DNA of 64,000 nt. Origin: Symbiodinium natans. Lineage: Eukaryota; Sar; Dinophyceae; Suessiales; Symbiodiniaceae. Below the pieces are notes generated by a model. The model did no database searches. It had not been told where the DNA came from and saw only the letters and a list, made by a program, of their open reading frames with translations. The translations under genes were made by a program, and so were the position numbers. This document shows positions 1-11,000 of the stretch, one piece after another. The DNA lies in assembly GCA_905221605.1 (NCBI GenBank), contig CAJNDS010002202.1, positions 1,339,379-1,403,378 of the forward strand, written 5' to 3'. Positions within the stretch are counted from its first letter, which is position 1. Each line of letters opens with the position of its first letter.

Positions 1-199
1 AAGAACACATTGAAATGTCGGATCCACGCCGAGGTCTCAATGAAATTTCAAAGATCTCAGCAGGAGTGGGGTTCAGTAAGTTCAGGAATGCTCATGCTAA
101 TGGATTCTTTATGATTTCGCTCCACGAAAGCTATTGACGACCGTTTCACCCCTCCTTTGGTGCGGCCCCGGGAAGAGTGGGACTTTCCTGCTTCGGCCT

Positions 200-1928
200 C
201 TAAAAGGATATTGCAACTCCACGGCTCTCGCAGCATGCTCTGAGGGCCGCCTTCGCCTCCCCGCCGATGGCGTCATTTCCTCGGAGAGAGAGATTTTTCA
301 GCGCGGTGCCGCCTTCCTCGAGGGCCCGGCGCAGCGCCTCCGCGCCCTCGGATCCAACCCCTGTGGAGGACAGGTGAAGCCCTTCGAGGCCGCAGTGGGG
401 GAGCGCCGCGGCCAGGGCCTCCGCCCCTTCGTTCCCCAGCGGGTTGTCGGACAGAAGAAGCACTTTCAGGTGCCGGATCCCCCGGAGGCCGTCGCTCAGG
501 GCCGGGGCCAGGGAAGGGCCGTCGAGCTGGCAATTCCGAAGCGAAAGTTCGCGCACCCAAGCGGCTTGCCTGACAAGGCGCAGCAGCGCCTCCAGGCTCG
601 CCCCATCCCAGCTGGTGATGCCGTTCAAGTCCACCCAGCCACGCTCCGCGCTTCTCATGAGCTGCCAGCACACCTTTTCGGGCGTCCTCGTCCTCGTCCT
701 CTCCGCCCTCGACCACGACGTGGCCCAGCTCCGCACGATGGCGACCCCTTGCACGGACGACGTCGCCAAAGAAAGGAGTCGACAGGGCGATCTTCGTGCA
801 GAGCTGCTCGTTCCCATCGATCTCGCTCCAGAGGCGCCTGGCCAGCACCTCATCCGCATCGTTCATGGCCGCTTCAAACCTCATTGCGTACCACGGCACT
901 AAGCGTCTCTGAATGCGGCCGTAGAGCGCGAGCGACGCTGCGATCTGCACCGTGGGGACTCCCAGGCTCAGGAGGGCCACGATGAGACTTCCGCCTTCGG
1001 TGGCAAGGAAGATTATGGCGAAGCCTGCTTGCGGCAGGTTTTCGACCATCAGCATGTGCCGCTTCGTGGGGGAGATCTGCTTCGCGGCGATTGCCACCAG
1101 CTTCTCGGACATCTTCATGTTGGAGGCAGCACCCTTCGTCGCATCGAGGGTCGGAAGGCCGAAGACGGCGAGGTGGCTGGCCACCAGCTCAGCTACAAAA
1201 CGCAATTGGGTGAAAAAGTATATGTGAAAGCCGAAAAGGTACATCCAACTGCAGATTCCTACGACATTCAGAAATACATGAGAAGACTTTAAACAGAGAC
1301 CCCCGAACATAGAATCCTTAAGCGTGTCGAAGGAATCTGCTATGAATGGACACACACCTCCCAGCATGGCTTCAGCAAAGGCCCCTGTACCATAGCCGCG
1401 GCCCGTTTCGAGCGTGCTGGCGACAATGACCGCCTGCAGAAGCATCCAGATGCAACCTAAAGAGAGCAGGGCCGCGTAGCTCTCCCACGCGAGCCCTGTC
1501 TCTTTCGACAGGCTGCCATCCACAATGCCTGCTATAACGAACGCAAGACAGAGTGTGAAGGTGACGAGGAAAACGCCGAGGAGCTGCCATCGGCGCCTGC
1601 TCTCGCTTATTGCCTGCCGCTCCTCCGATGCCCTCAGAGGCTGGTCTGGTGCCACATCCGCATCATGCAAGACGACGGCCGTCGTGCCAACAACTTGGGC
1701 ACCTGGCATCCCCGTCCCACTTCGTGGGGAGTCGTGTCCAAGCGACAGTGCAGTTCGTTTTCTTTGTTGGCTTCGCCACGTTCCTATTGCAAGGATGACT
1801 GTTCCGCATGCACACGTGGCAGCTGCCACTGCCAACATGACCAGGCACCAATACGTGGCCCGGTCGTCGAGACCCGCCGTCTTCAGCAGGTCGACTCCTT
1901 GGGCGGTCGTCTCGTTCGTCGCGTCCAT
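200..1928 (-). pseudogene. Multipass membrane protein with C-terminal LRR domain, broken by a frame change
   Basis: The reverse frame is open from 2117 to 273. I prefer the ATG at 1928 (MDATNE) because the residues upstream look untranslated and the protein then starts with a short tail before a membrane span. The first part has about six hydrophobic segments (among them YWCLVMLAVAAATCACG, LLGVFLVTFTLCLAFVIAG, AALLSLGCIWMLLQAVIV and the pair near FAIIFLATEGG...LIVALLSLG). After an acidic stretch the good coding frame changes near 670-760. The other frame, ending at 200, carries ribonuclease-inhibitor-type LRRs (VRELSLRNCQL, LKVLLLSDNPLGNEGAEALAAAL, LEGLHLSSTGVGSEGAEALRRAL, LKNLSLRGND). One protein is therefore likely, interrupted by an indel, a very short intron or an assembly error. 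Membrane topology and partner are unknown. LRR assignment is strong; the joining is inference. Confidence 0.65.
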
Positions 1929-2119
1929 TGGGGCGGGGCTCTTCGCCTTTTGGCGAGTTGTATAGTGAAACCTTGATCCTTCTTCAACCAAGAAGAAAAC
2001 ATGCTGCGCGGCGGAAGCGGATGGGGCCTTGACACCCCCTTTTAAGATGCTCCCGGGATGCCTCGGTCGGTACTCAATCAAATCCCGAAAAGACAACCTT
2101 CGTCGATGCTCAGCCACAT

Positions 2120-5100
2120 CCCAGAAAACGCCCGAAACCCCTTCTGTGACAAACCTACGTAACCTCTGAAGCCTAAACTGTTAAAGGGTCCCTCCATCGT
2201 CATGCAAGCACTCTAAGGCAGAGCAGGCCGAAGCCCTCCCCCTCCCATCTTCCCCCGAAGCAGCTGCGAGGTGTCTCAGGCGGCAGCCCAAGGCGCAGTT
2301 TCCGGCGAAGGCTGCCGAAGATCCTGTCGAACCCAAGCCCAAACACCCCTGGCCCCAAACCAGAGACCCGAAGTCAGGGAGCCCCAGGAAGACGGAAGCC
2401 CTATGTCCCTATTTCCTCGGGGATTCGTTTCTTGTGAGGGCTTTGGGGATCTTAAGGATGCAAATCCCAAGTGCTTTTTGCGTCGGGGGATTCCTACTTC
2501 GGGGACGAGATTGGGAGCAGGGACGGCGCGCCCTCCCATCAGAAGGTCTCCCCGATATGACCTGACAGTTTCAACATTCGAAGTCCGAGCCTTGCCACCC
2601 GAAAGCCGACTCTGAGCCGGAAGCCTGGGGGGGGTGATGGGGTTACTTCAGAAGATTCCTACTTGGGGCGGGGACATGGGGAGGAGAAAACCGCCCCCCG
2701 GCAGAAGGCTTCCCCGCTTGAGCCGCTGGAGAAGCCTTTAGAGTCGGCCTTGCCACAGCCCTACACCCTAGAAGCCCCTAGTTAGGGTTTAGGGTTTAGG
2801 GTTTAGGGTTTAGGGTTTAGGGTTCAGGGTTTAGGGTTTAGGGCTTAGGGCTTAGGGTTCGGCGTTTAGGGTTCAGCGTTTCGGGTTTCGGGTTTCGGGT
2901 TTCGGGTATTGTCTCGCGATGCCCTGCAGAGCTGACATGCCCGTCATTTGCCTGAGCGGAACCAAAGCAAACACCCTATACAAGAAGAAAAGGCAACTCC
3001 AAGCATCTGATGGCCATCTTGCATGTCAGAGCCACCTACCAAACTCCCCCTAAACCCTTCTAAACCTTGAGCCCTAACCTACCCTAAAGCCTCACACCCC
3101 TGTGCTCTAACCTCTAAAACCCGGCCAGGCCTCTACAGCCGCACATGGGCTTTGCTCCGAAGAGCCGCACGCAGTCTGCGCGTCGGCAAAGGTACACCTG
3201 GCGCAGAGTGGGCTGAGGAGCTCGGGCTTGGGGTCCGGCTGAGGGTTTAGGGTTTAGGGTTTAGGGTTTAGGGTTTAGGGTTTAGGGTTTAGGGTTTAGG
3301 GTTTAGGCTTTAGGGTTTAGGGTGTAGGGTTTAGGGTTTAGGGTTTAGGGTTTAGGGTTTAGGGTTTAGGGTTTAGGGTTTAGGTAAGGAGGGCGCTTTT
3401 TTAGGCTGCTGGGAAGTCAGGGTCTTGGTTCAGCAGACCGGGCCACAGCCCGAAACCCGAAGAAGGTCTTGAATGGAGGAAGGCCTGTAGGGTTTAGGGG
3501 TTTAGGGTTTCCAGAAACGTCGATACCTTTTTACATGAAGGCCGAGACAAGGAGGGTTTCTTACCGTCTGGCAGGGATTCTTGAAGGTTTCAGGCGGTTA
3601 CGGGCACTTTCAGGAGGTTAAGAGTGCACGGTTTGGGGTCGACTTATGATCTGGGGAACCTGAAGAGCCTTCTCCACAAGGGCCTCCCCTTACCACGATC
3701 CTCACCTGAATCCCAACCATCAGCGTAAGCTCCCTAAACACCCCAAAGCACCCTGAACACCCTCAACACCCGAAACACCCGAAACACCCGAACACCCTCA
3801 ACACCCTCAACACCCGAAATACCCTAAACACCAAGGCTCAGGGGCAGAGCCGAGCAGAAAGGAAAGCTCGGCAGGCGCACGCTGGCCCTCATCCACGCCC
3901 AACAGCCCACCTGTTGCGGATAGGAGGCCTCCGAACAACCCCAAACTCTAATCCCGAAATGGTAAACCTACAGACACACCAGTGAAGCCCCGACCGTGAG
4001 GTTCGACCGTGAGGTTCGACCGTGAGGTTCTCGACCGCGAGGTTCCCTCGCATCCCCTCATACCAAGCCCCCCCCCCTAAAGGCTGCGTGCAACACAGAC
4101 AGGGGCTCGTACACTTCCCCTGAAGGTCCATGTACCTAAACAGAGAGCATTAGTACCTACAGAGGGACTTTGGGGCCAAGCATATAGCATGAAGGTACAT
4201 GGACCCTTGGGGTCGGAGTGGGGGCGTTGAGTGTCGGGCTCTTTTCGGGAGCTGCAGAGGGCTCTCAGGAGCGGGGCACCTCCAAGTCCTTCCAAAACCC
4301 CTTCAAGGGTGAGCCGGATAGCTGAGGACAACTCCACGTAGAGGGTTTAGGGTTTAGGGTATAGGGTTTAGGGTATAGGGATGTTTTAGAAAGGAAAAGG
4401 GTTTAGGGTATAGGGATGGTTCAGAAAGGTTATAGGGTTTAGGGTACAGGGATGGTTTAGAAGGGCTTCAAAACCTCAACAGACCGCACCAGACCCTCGC
4501 CTCTGCAGCAGCAGGCTAATCAGCGCTGCAGAGCGCTCACCCAGAAAGCCTGCCAGAGGTTTCGGAAAAAGTTTAGGGTTTAGGGCTGAGGGTGCATAGG
4601 AATTTTGGTTTTAGGGCTTAGGTTATCTGCTGCCTGGAGGACGATCCTGGAGGGTGTGCGCAATGCTGCAGAGCAACAGGCCATCAGCCAAAACAAGCTC
4701 AAGCCCGGCTGCGCCCCCTTCTGCAACGGGACTCGGCGGCCTCAGGCTCTCTGGGGACTCGGAGCCGCCATGTGCACGTCACCCACGCTGGTCCACAAGA
4801 ACCGCCCCCAAGCACGATGGACGTGAAATTCCAGGTCGAAGAGCTCGCGTCACGCTGTCGGAGCAATCTTTGGCGGCCTTTTGCGTGTCTGTGTCAAGCC
4901 GGCAGTGGCCGTGGACCGTGTCGTGAAAGCGCAAGGCAATAAGGCAATAAGGTGTGATCCAAGTTGGATCTCCGCTGATCCGAAAACATGGTCGCTGATT
5001 CGAAGCAGTTGGTCGCTGTGGCTGGCTCGTGGTCGCTGATTCACGGTGTCTGATTCGGACCGTCAGTGGCTTCGGAGATTTCGCGGACGCAGCGCTGGTC

Positions 5101-5176
5101 AAAACCAGGCTTCCAGGTGAAAACCATACGGGCGAGCTCCCCAAACACAGTTGCCCACCTGGGCGACTTGGTTCGG
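2120..5176. repeat. Noncoding stretch rich in degenerate telomere-type repeats
   Basis: No convincing gene. Runs of TTTAGGG occur at 2778-2913 (decaying to TTTCGGG), 3240-3385 (about 20 units, nearly perfect) and 4342-4452 (spaced GGGTTTAGGGTATAGGGAT motifs). At 3730-3832 there is a related array of AACACCC/GAAACACCC units. At 4002-4046 a short direct repeat CGACCGTGAGGTT occurs three to four times. Small open frames here lack recognisable domains and change composition with the repeats. Confidence 0.75.
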
Positions 5177-5940
5177 TCAATTTTGTCTGTCGACGGGGAG
5201 GGTTTCACCCTCCAGCTCGGAGATGCCATGCGCCTTGAACCATTTGGCCACAAGCCTCTGGAACTTCTCCTCTGAGACCTGCTGCGCTTTGCCATTCACC
5301 AGCTTCTCATACTTCATCACCTGCTGCTTTCTCAGCTTCAGAAAGGTCATCTGCTTGGGGTGCGTCCACTTTAAGGTGATCCCGCAGTATCTCAGCTGGA
5401 ACTTGCACTTGTCGTAGGCCAAGTCTTCATAGAGGTACCAGTAGGGGTTGAAAGGCCCCAGGATGTCGCGCGGGTTGGGCTTCGTGTCATGAACCTTCTC
5501 AAGAATCACCATTTCCGTAAACAAGTAGTGTCGACCATCCTCGTCCACCGCATAGCTATACGGCACCGAGCTGTTCCCCACGGGAGCCGCGAACTTCTGA
5601 ATCTCAGCCCGCGAGCTGAAAGCGAATATGTCCTTCGGACTTGTTCCAGAACCTAGACACATGCTTTCCAAATAGTAGGTGGCTTCACACGAGTTCAATC
5701 GAAACAGAAAAAACTTCCTTTGGCAAAGGTCTCCTTGCCAAGAAAGATGTATTCGTTCTGGCGCTTCTTCAGCAGGATGGAGTTTCCGTCGAAAAAAGCT
5801 CCAAAACCCATCGACCTCCAGGTCAGGTCCTCCAACTCACTTCTTCCAACAAACCTGCACCACTGCTCTGTAAAAATGATCAAGATTCGTTCCTTCTTGG
5901 GTTTTAAGTATTCATAAGAATGCAAAATGATGTTGAACAA
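5177..5940 (-). pseudogene. Giant-virus-like protein of unknown function, frameshifted
   Basis: Two reverse frames abut. The upstream frame (5940-5695) contains FFDGNSILLKKRQNEYIFLG. The downstream frame (5698-5177) contains VGNSSVPYSYAVDEDGRHYL and a basic C-terminus. They differ by one base in a T-run at about 5705-5712, and read across it they make one protein of roughly 250 residues. From memory, the pattern GNSILL...YIFIG...SPVGNNDVPYPYAID.NG.YYL is typical of a hypothetical-protein family widespread in nucleocytoplasmic large DNA viruses of algae and protists. No function is known to me. The flanks are telomere-like repeat blocks, so this may be an old insertion. Being broken, it is probably a relic, unless the indel is a sequencing error. 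Family assignment is recalled, not searched. Confidence 0.5.
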
Positions 5941-7716
5941 GGACCCAGAAACACGTCCTCCACCTCCATGTCCAGCACAGGCCAGCGATCGAAATCCGCC
6001 CCCACGGTGCTGTACCCCAAGTCTCTGGTCTCCTCAGAACCCTGGACCCTAGACCCCGAAACCCTAAACCCCGAAACCCTAAACCCTAAACCCTAAACCC
6101 TAAACCCTAAACCCTAAACCCGAAACCCCGAAACCCCGAAACCCTAAACCCCGAAACCTGAAACCCCGAAACCCCAGGTCTCCGGTCTCCTCACAGCTCT
6201 CCAAACCCTATAAGCCCTGAACCCTAAAACCTTAAGGACCCTGAACCCTAGACCTTAAGGACCCTAAACCCTAAACCCTAACCCTAAACCCTAAACCCTG
6301 AACCCTAAACCCTAAACCCTGAACCCTGAACCCTAAACCCTAAATCTTAAGGACCCTGTATTCGCCTCATCGCTCTCCAAACGCCGGCGTTTCCAAGGCG
6401 CTAGGCTCGACACATCCTCCTCGGAGCTCTCAAAACCCCCTCAATTCACGAATGCACCCTAACTTTTACTAAGGATCCTTCGCATAAACCCTAAACCCTA
6501 AACCCTAAACCCTCAGCCCGAAACCCTTAACTAAGGGGTTTTGGAAGCTCTGGGTCCTCGGGGCTCTCATCGCCAAGTTGGTCGTCGGAGCGGTCCCACC
6601 CCAACATCTCAAAGCCTGGGTACCCAGAGGGTTTAGGGTTTAGGGCTTGGGGTTTAGGGTTTAAGGTGTAGGGTGTAGGGTTTAGGGTTTAGGGTTTAGG
6701 GGTTGGGGTTTAGGGTTTAGGGTTTAGGGTTTAGGGTTTAGGGTTTAGGGTTTAGGGTTTAGGGTTTAGGGTTTAGGGTTTAGGGTTTAGGGTTTAGGGT
6801 TTAGGGTTTAGGGTTTAGGGTTTAGGGTTTAGGGCTGAGGGGTCAGGGTTTAGGGCTCAGGTTTTAAGGTTTAGGGTTTAGGGTTTAGGGTTGAAGCACC
6901 ATATGGGGGGTTACCGAAAGTGGGGGGGGTGCCTTATTGTTTAAGAAATCTTCCTGTATTAAGGAATTGCAGTCTTTGGGTAGCCGCAGCAACCATACTC
7001 TAAAGATTCTGTTGGGGCTGGGAACTTGATGAAGGAGCCTTGAATCTAGAACCAAACCCAAAACCCTAGACCCAAAAAAGAGCCAAAACCCACCACTATT
7101 GGGCGACCAAGAAACTGGGAAAGACCCGCGGTACCCTTCTGCCCCTTCCCTAAAACCCAAACCCTGAACCCTAAACCCTAAACCCTAAACCCTAAACCCA
7201 CTACTAGGATACCAAGAAGCTGGGAAAGACCCGGGCCCTCCAACGGTGCTTGCGGGACAGAATCTCGACCAAGAAAGTGCTGAGGCCGTTCCAGTGCGTC
7301 ACGTAGCGCGCGGGCTTCTGGGCCTGAAACACTAATGAAGTCTAGGGTTCAAGGTTTAGGGTTTAGGGTTTAGAGTTTTGGGTTTAGGGTTTAGGGTTTG
7401 GGGTTTGGGGTTTGGGGTTTGGGGTTTGGGGTTTACGATTTGGGGTTTACGATTTTAGCGTTTTGAGGTTTAGGGTTTAGGGCTTAGGGCTCATGATGGG
7501 GCACCATCATGTTCAACAAGTGTATAGACAACTTGCCACTCATTAGCATCATTCAAGGTGGCCGCTCACATCTTCATTCAATATCAACATCAAAGATCGC
7601 CATCATCACGTACATTCGTAGCTAAGAGAAAACAATCATGCGCATTGGCATTGGCAACTACTTGGAGGTTCATGGGTACTTAGAACCCCAGTTATAAGTC
7701 TACCTATAACCTATTT
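5941..7716. repeat. Telomere-type repeat blocks in both orientations
   Basis: CCCTAAA-strand blocks lie at 6053-6178, 6254-6356, 6486-6525 and 7155-7200. TTTAGGG-strand blocks lie at 6629-6896 (more than 25 nearly perfect units between 6690 and 6830) and 7344-7492 (partly TTTGGGG variants). Both orientations occur within 1.5 kb, so this is interstitial and not a chromosome end. Sequence between the blocks is unremarkable; no gene is supported. Confidence 0.8.
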
Positions 7717-7819
7717 AGGTGTTCAAGTTCGGAAAGCCTTCACTGCTACGCTGAAGCTCCACTGTTTTTGCACCTGCGTCTGCAGTTGTCCCATTAGCGA
7801 AGCCACCTTCGGCTTTGCC
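7717..7819 (-). repeat. Split direct repeat B2 of the DIRS-like element
   Basis: 103 bp that match 7886-7988 over their full length, spaced 169 bp apart. It is the outermost 3-prime repeat of the element on the reverse strand. Beyond it the sequence becomes unrelated AT-richer host DNA. Confidence 0.8.
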
Positions 7820-7842
7820 GGCGGCGGGAGTGGTAGGGTGGG

Positions 7843-7888
7843 TCGCCTTGAGATCGGCATCCTTCACGTTCACACCTATTGCTGCAGG
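7843..7888 (-). repeat. Split direct repeat A2 of the DIRS-like element
   Basis: 46 bp identical to 15078-15123 (A1). It lies between B1 and B2 and overlaps B1 by 3 bp. About 23 bp (7820-7842) separate it from B2 and have no partner at the other end. Confidence 0.8.
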
Positions 7889-7988
7889 TGTTCAAGTTCG
7901 GAAAGCCTTCACTGCTACGCTGAAGCTCCACTGTTTTTGCACCTGCGTCTGCAGTTGTCCCATTAGCGAAGCCACCTTCGGCTTTGCC
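7886..7988 (-). repeat. Split direct repeat B1 of the DIRS-like element
   Basis: 103 bp identical to B2 at 7717-7819. It starts 35 bp past the stop codon of Pol (8024-8026), as expected for the inner 3-prime repeat. Confidence 0.8.
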
Positions 7989-8023
7989 TCCGCCACCACA
8001 GCTCCACCACATGCGGATGCCGA

Positions 8024-11000
8024 TCAACCGCCGGCAAAGTGAGAAAACCAAAACCTGGTCGGAGTCCGTGCTTTCTGAAGCCGCTCGGCCACGAGCAGCA
8101 CCAGCTTGAAGTTGTCAACTGAAGCAAAGACCTTGAGCCTGGCCTGCTCAGACAGCCTATGCACAAACTGTAGTGAAGAAATCTCCTGCACGTATATCTC
8201 CATGGTGCGGGCATTCAGCCACCTGCCGCGGCGTCTCACTAGCTCTGAGTCTTCCGAGGCCTGAAGCAGCCAGGTTGCACCGCCTGCACGTAACGACCCC
8301 AAATCAAGGCGTTTGCTACCTTGATCAGCCCAACGGTCAGTGCCAAGCCGCTGCATGAGCTGATCAAAACGGCTCCTAAGAGTCGAAGCTGAAAACGGCC
8401 AGAGCTTTGATCCAGGCTCCAGGTCAGCAAAAGCCAAAGTGACGACGTCCAGGAGGTCGGGCTGGTCCAACTTGGCAGCCTGGTGTCTCGCAGCCTTAAA
8501 CCTGGTCTTAGGCTCGCGAATCGAAACCATGCAGCACTGCATGGTCCCCCAAACGTCTCCGGGGAGGAGCAGGTCGCACCTCCTTGCAGCCAGCGTCTCA
8601 CCAGCGCGCATCACAGCGCCCCAAGTTAAAGCCAAACAGCCAGCTACCCTGACCCAGCCCCACATGAGCGACGTCGTAATCGCCGCAAGCAAAACCTGCC
8701 ATGGCAAAGCAACATGGTGAGAATGAGGTTCTTCACGCAGCCAGGAAAAAGCAAGATCCCACGCAGGTTGCAAACTCCTCCTGATGGCAGGTTCCTTCGA
8801 CGCTACAGCATTTATGACTTCGGAGTAGTGACTGTACGGCCAGCCTGCCTCGAAAAGCTGCCTACCGTAAGAAATCAAGAAGCCGTTCAAGCGTCTCGTG
8901 CTCTGTGGCGCCAGGTCAAAGAGGCTCTCGAAGACGACGTTCTGGCGTAGAAGCCACTCGGTGAAGGCAGCCAGGAGCTTGTCACGGCGCTTCTGGGTCA
9001 CAGGTTCAACAGGACGCCCCTCTGCCAACACAACAGTGGACCTGGCTAGAGAGCGCTCTCGGTCAGCAGCATGGCGAGGGCGCAAAACATGGCTCGATTC
9101 TTCTACAGCAAGGCAGCAAACCCCGAACCACCAAAGAACCCAGAAAACCCTGAAGAAAGGACCCTCACCAGGGAACCCAAGAGTGGAGTCGAAACCACGG
9201 CTTGCAACGTGGTATGCACGCCAGCCCAAGGAGGGCCGAAAGGAAGGAGGTGGACCTGCAACGAGGCAAACCAGCCTAACCCAGTTAGAAGCCCACCTGC
9301 GCAGCTTGAGGCCTGAAAGGCCTTCATACAGCTCGTCAAGCGAAAGTCTACCCCAAAAGCTTGAGTCACAAGGTTCAGGCAAATGAAGGTCTCTCGTAGG
9401 GCAGTCTCCAGGGTTAAGGCGGGTGGGGACGTAGTGAAATGCTGGCAGGAGTCCAGAAAGAAGGCAAAGGGCAGCGATCTTGCGGAGGATCGGCGTCAGG
9501 CCTTTAGAAGGGCTGCGCCCTTTTGCGCAAGCATGAAAGGCAACGGATGAATCAACGAGGATAACAACCCGTCGAGGACCTCGCACCGCAAGAGCCTTGA
9601 TAAGGCGGTGAATGGCAGCAGTCTCAAGGATATTGATGTGGGCTGTGGCCCGCCAACACCAATCGTCACCGCTAAGCCATCGAACTGACAACACAACATC
9701 ATTCAACACGGGATTCTCAAGCCCTTCAGGCTTCAAAGCCTGAAGGGAGCGAACATGTGACACCCGACGCAGGGCTCGATCAAACTCACAAGCAAGAGCC
9801 TTGACAAGAAGAGGAGGGAGAAAAGCATCATCGGGATGTTGCCGGGGGCCGGACTGCACACAAAGGCCTCCGCGGCAGCAAGGCACCGAGAGCGGTGTAA
9901 GGTCGAGGCCAAAAACAAGGAACTTCCAGCCCTTGCAGCACAGACCTTGAAAGGCACAGGCACAAGTGCCCACGAATCGGGCCCCGAAACGCAACAGCAG
10001 ATGCCACTCAGGCCCGGTAACGAAACCTGGCGAGTCAGGACGCACGATCACAGAAGGAACGCCGCATTGCACTGCAGAAGAGAGAAGCGCCAGATGCCGC
10101 CGTAACACGCGAGTCGCGCGAACCTCACGCGCAGAGGATGGCCGAGAAAAGCCTGGGTTTGGAGAGCACCGACTCTTTCGTGGGGAGAAAGCAGCAGCCG
10201 GTGGAGACAGCAGTAGACTCTTAAGCTTTCGGTGCTGTAGAAGGTGAAGAATCCACTCAAAAGTCCGGCTGTTCATGATGTCATAGGCGACGCTGACCCG
10301 AAAATCAAGAACAGGCCCAACAGAACGGCCCATCGACCGCAAGAGCTCAGAGACAGAGCCGCCCCGTACTCCAACCTCGACGAAATCGAAGTGGTAAGCC
10401 AATGGCCGAGATGGCGAAGGACAGGTTGCAGGCGCCAGCATGCGAAGATCAATGGGCTCACGGTCGTCCAGCCGAACAAGGATTGCCTCCTCCTTAGAAA
10501 GCAGCCTGCTGTAGCCTCCACGCTTCGAAGCAGTCCTCCACAACGGACGAACAAGATCGGTCCCTACATGTGCGGTCACATAGCCTCCCTTGGCCTCCGA
10601 AGCATCGGTCGCATATATGCAGGGGTCAAAGAGGGAAGTCAAATCAACCGAAGCCAGAGGGCACAGAACGCTGGCGAGGACAAGCTCCTGGGCGGCCTGC
10701 CGGGGCAACACGCAAAGAGTCGGACGGCTCGGTTTGGAGGAGCCTGTGCTTGCGACCCCATACACAGCAGAGAAGATAGCCATCAACGGCCGGCGGAAAA
10801 GGGCGCAAGAAGTCCAGCTGCCGACAAGAGACAACCACAGAGCATCCGTCACCAAGCCAAACCGGGCAGCCTCAACCGAAACGGCAGCAAGGGCAACTCG
10901 TTTAGCAGCGGGAGAAGCAACGGTGACAGTGCCAAGACGGCGGGCGTGCTCTGACGAATTGATTTCTGCTCCCGCAATCTTCGCAAAACAAGCGCCAACG

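Noticed and set aside
2271-2615. 114-codon + frame
   Set aside because: No domain; it lies in degenerate repeat DNA.
6629-6896. Chromosome end (true telomere)
   Set aside because: Blocks occur in both orientations, are flanked by unique sequence and recur throughout the window.
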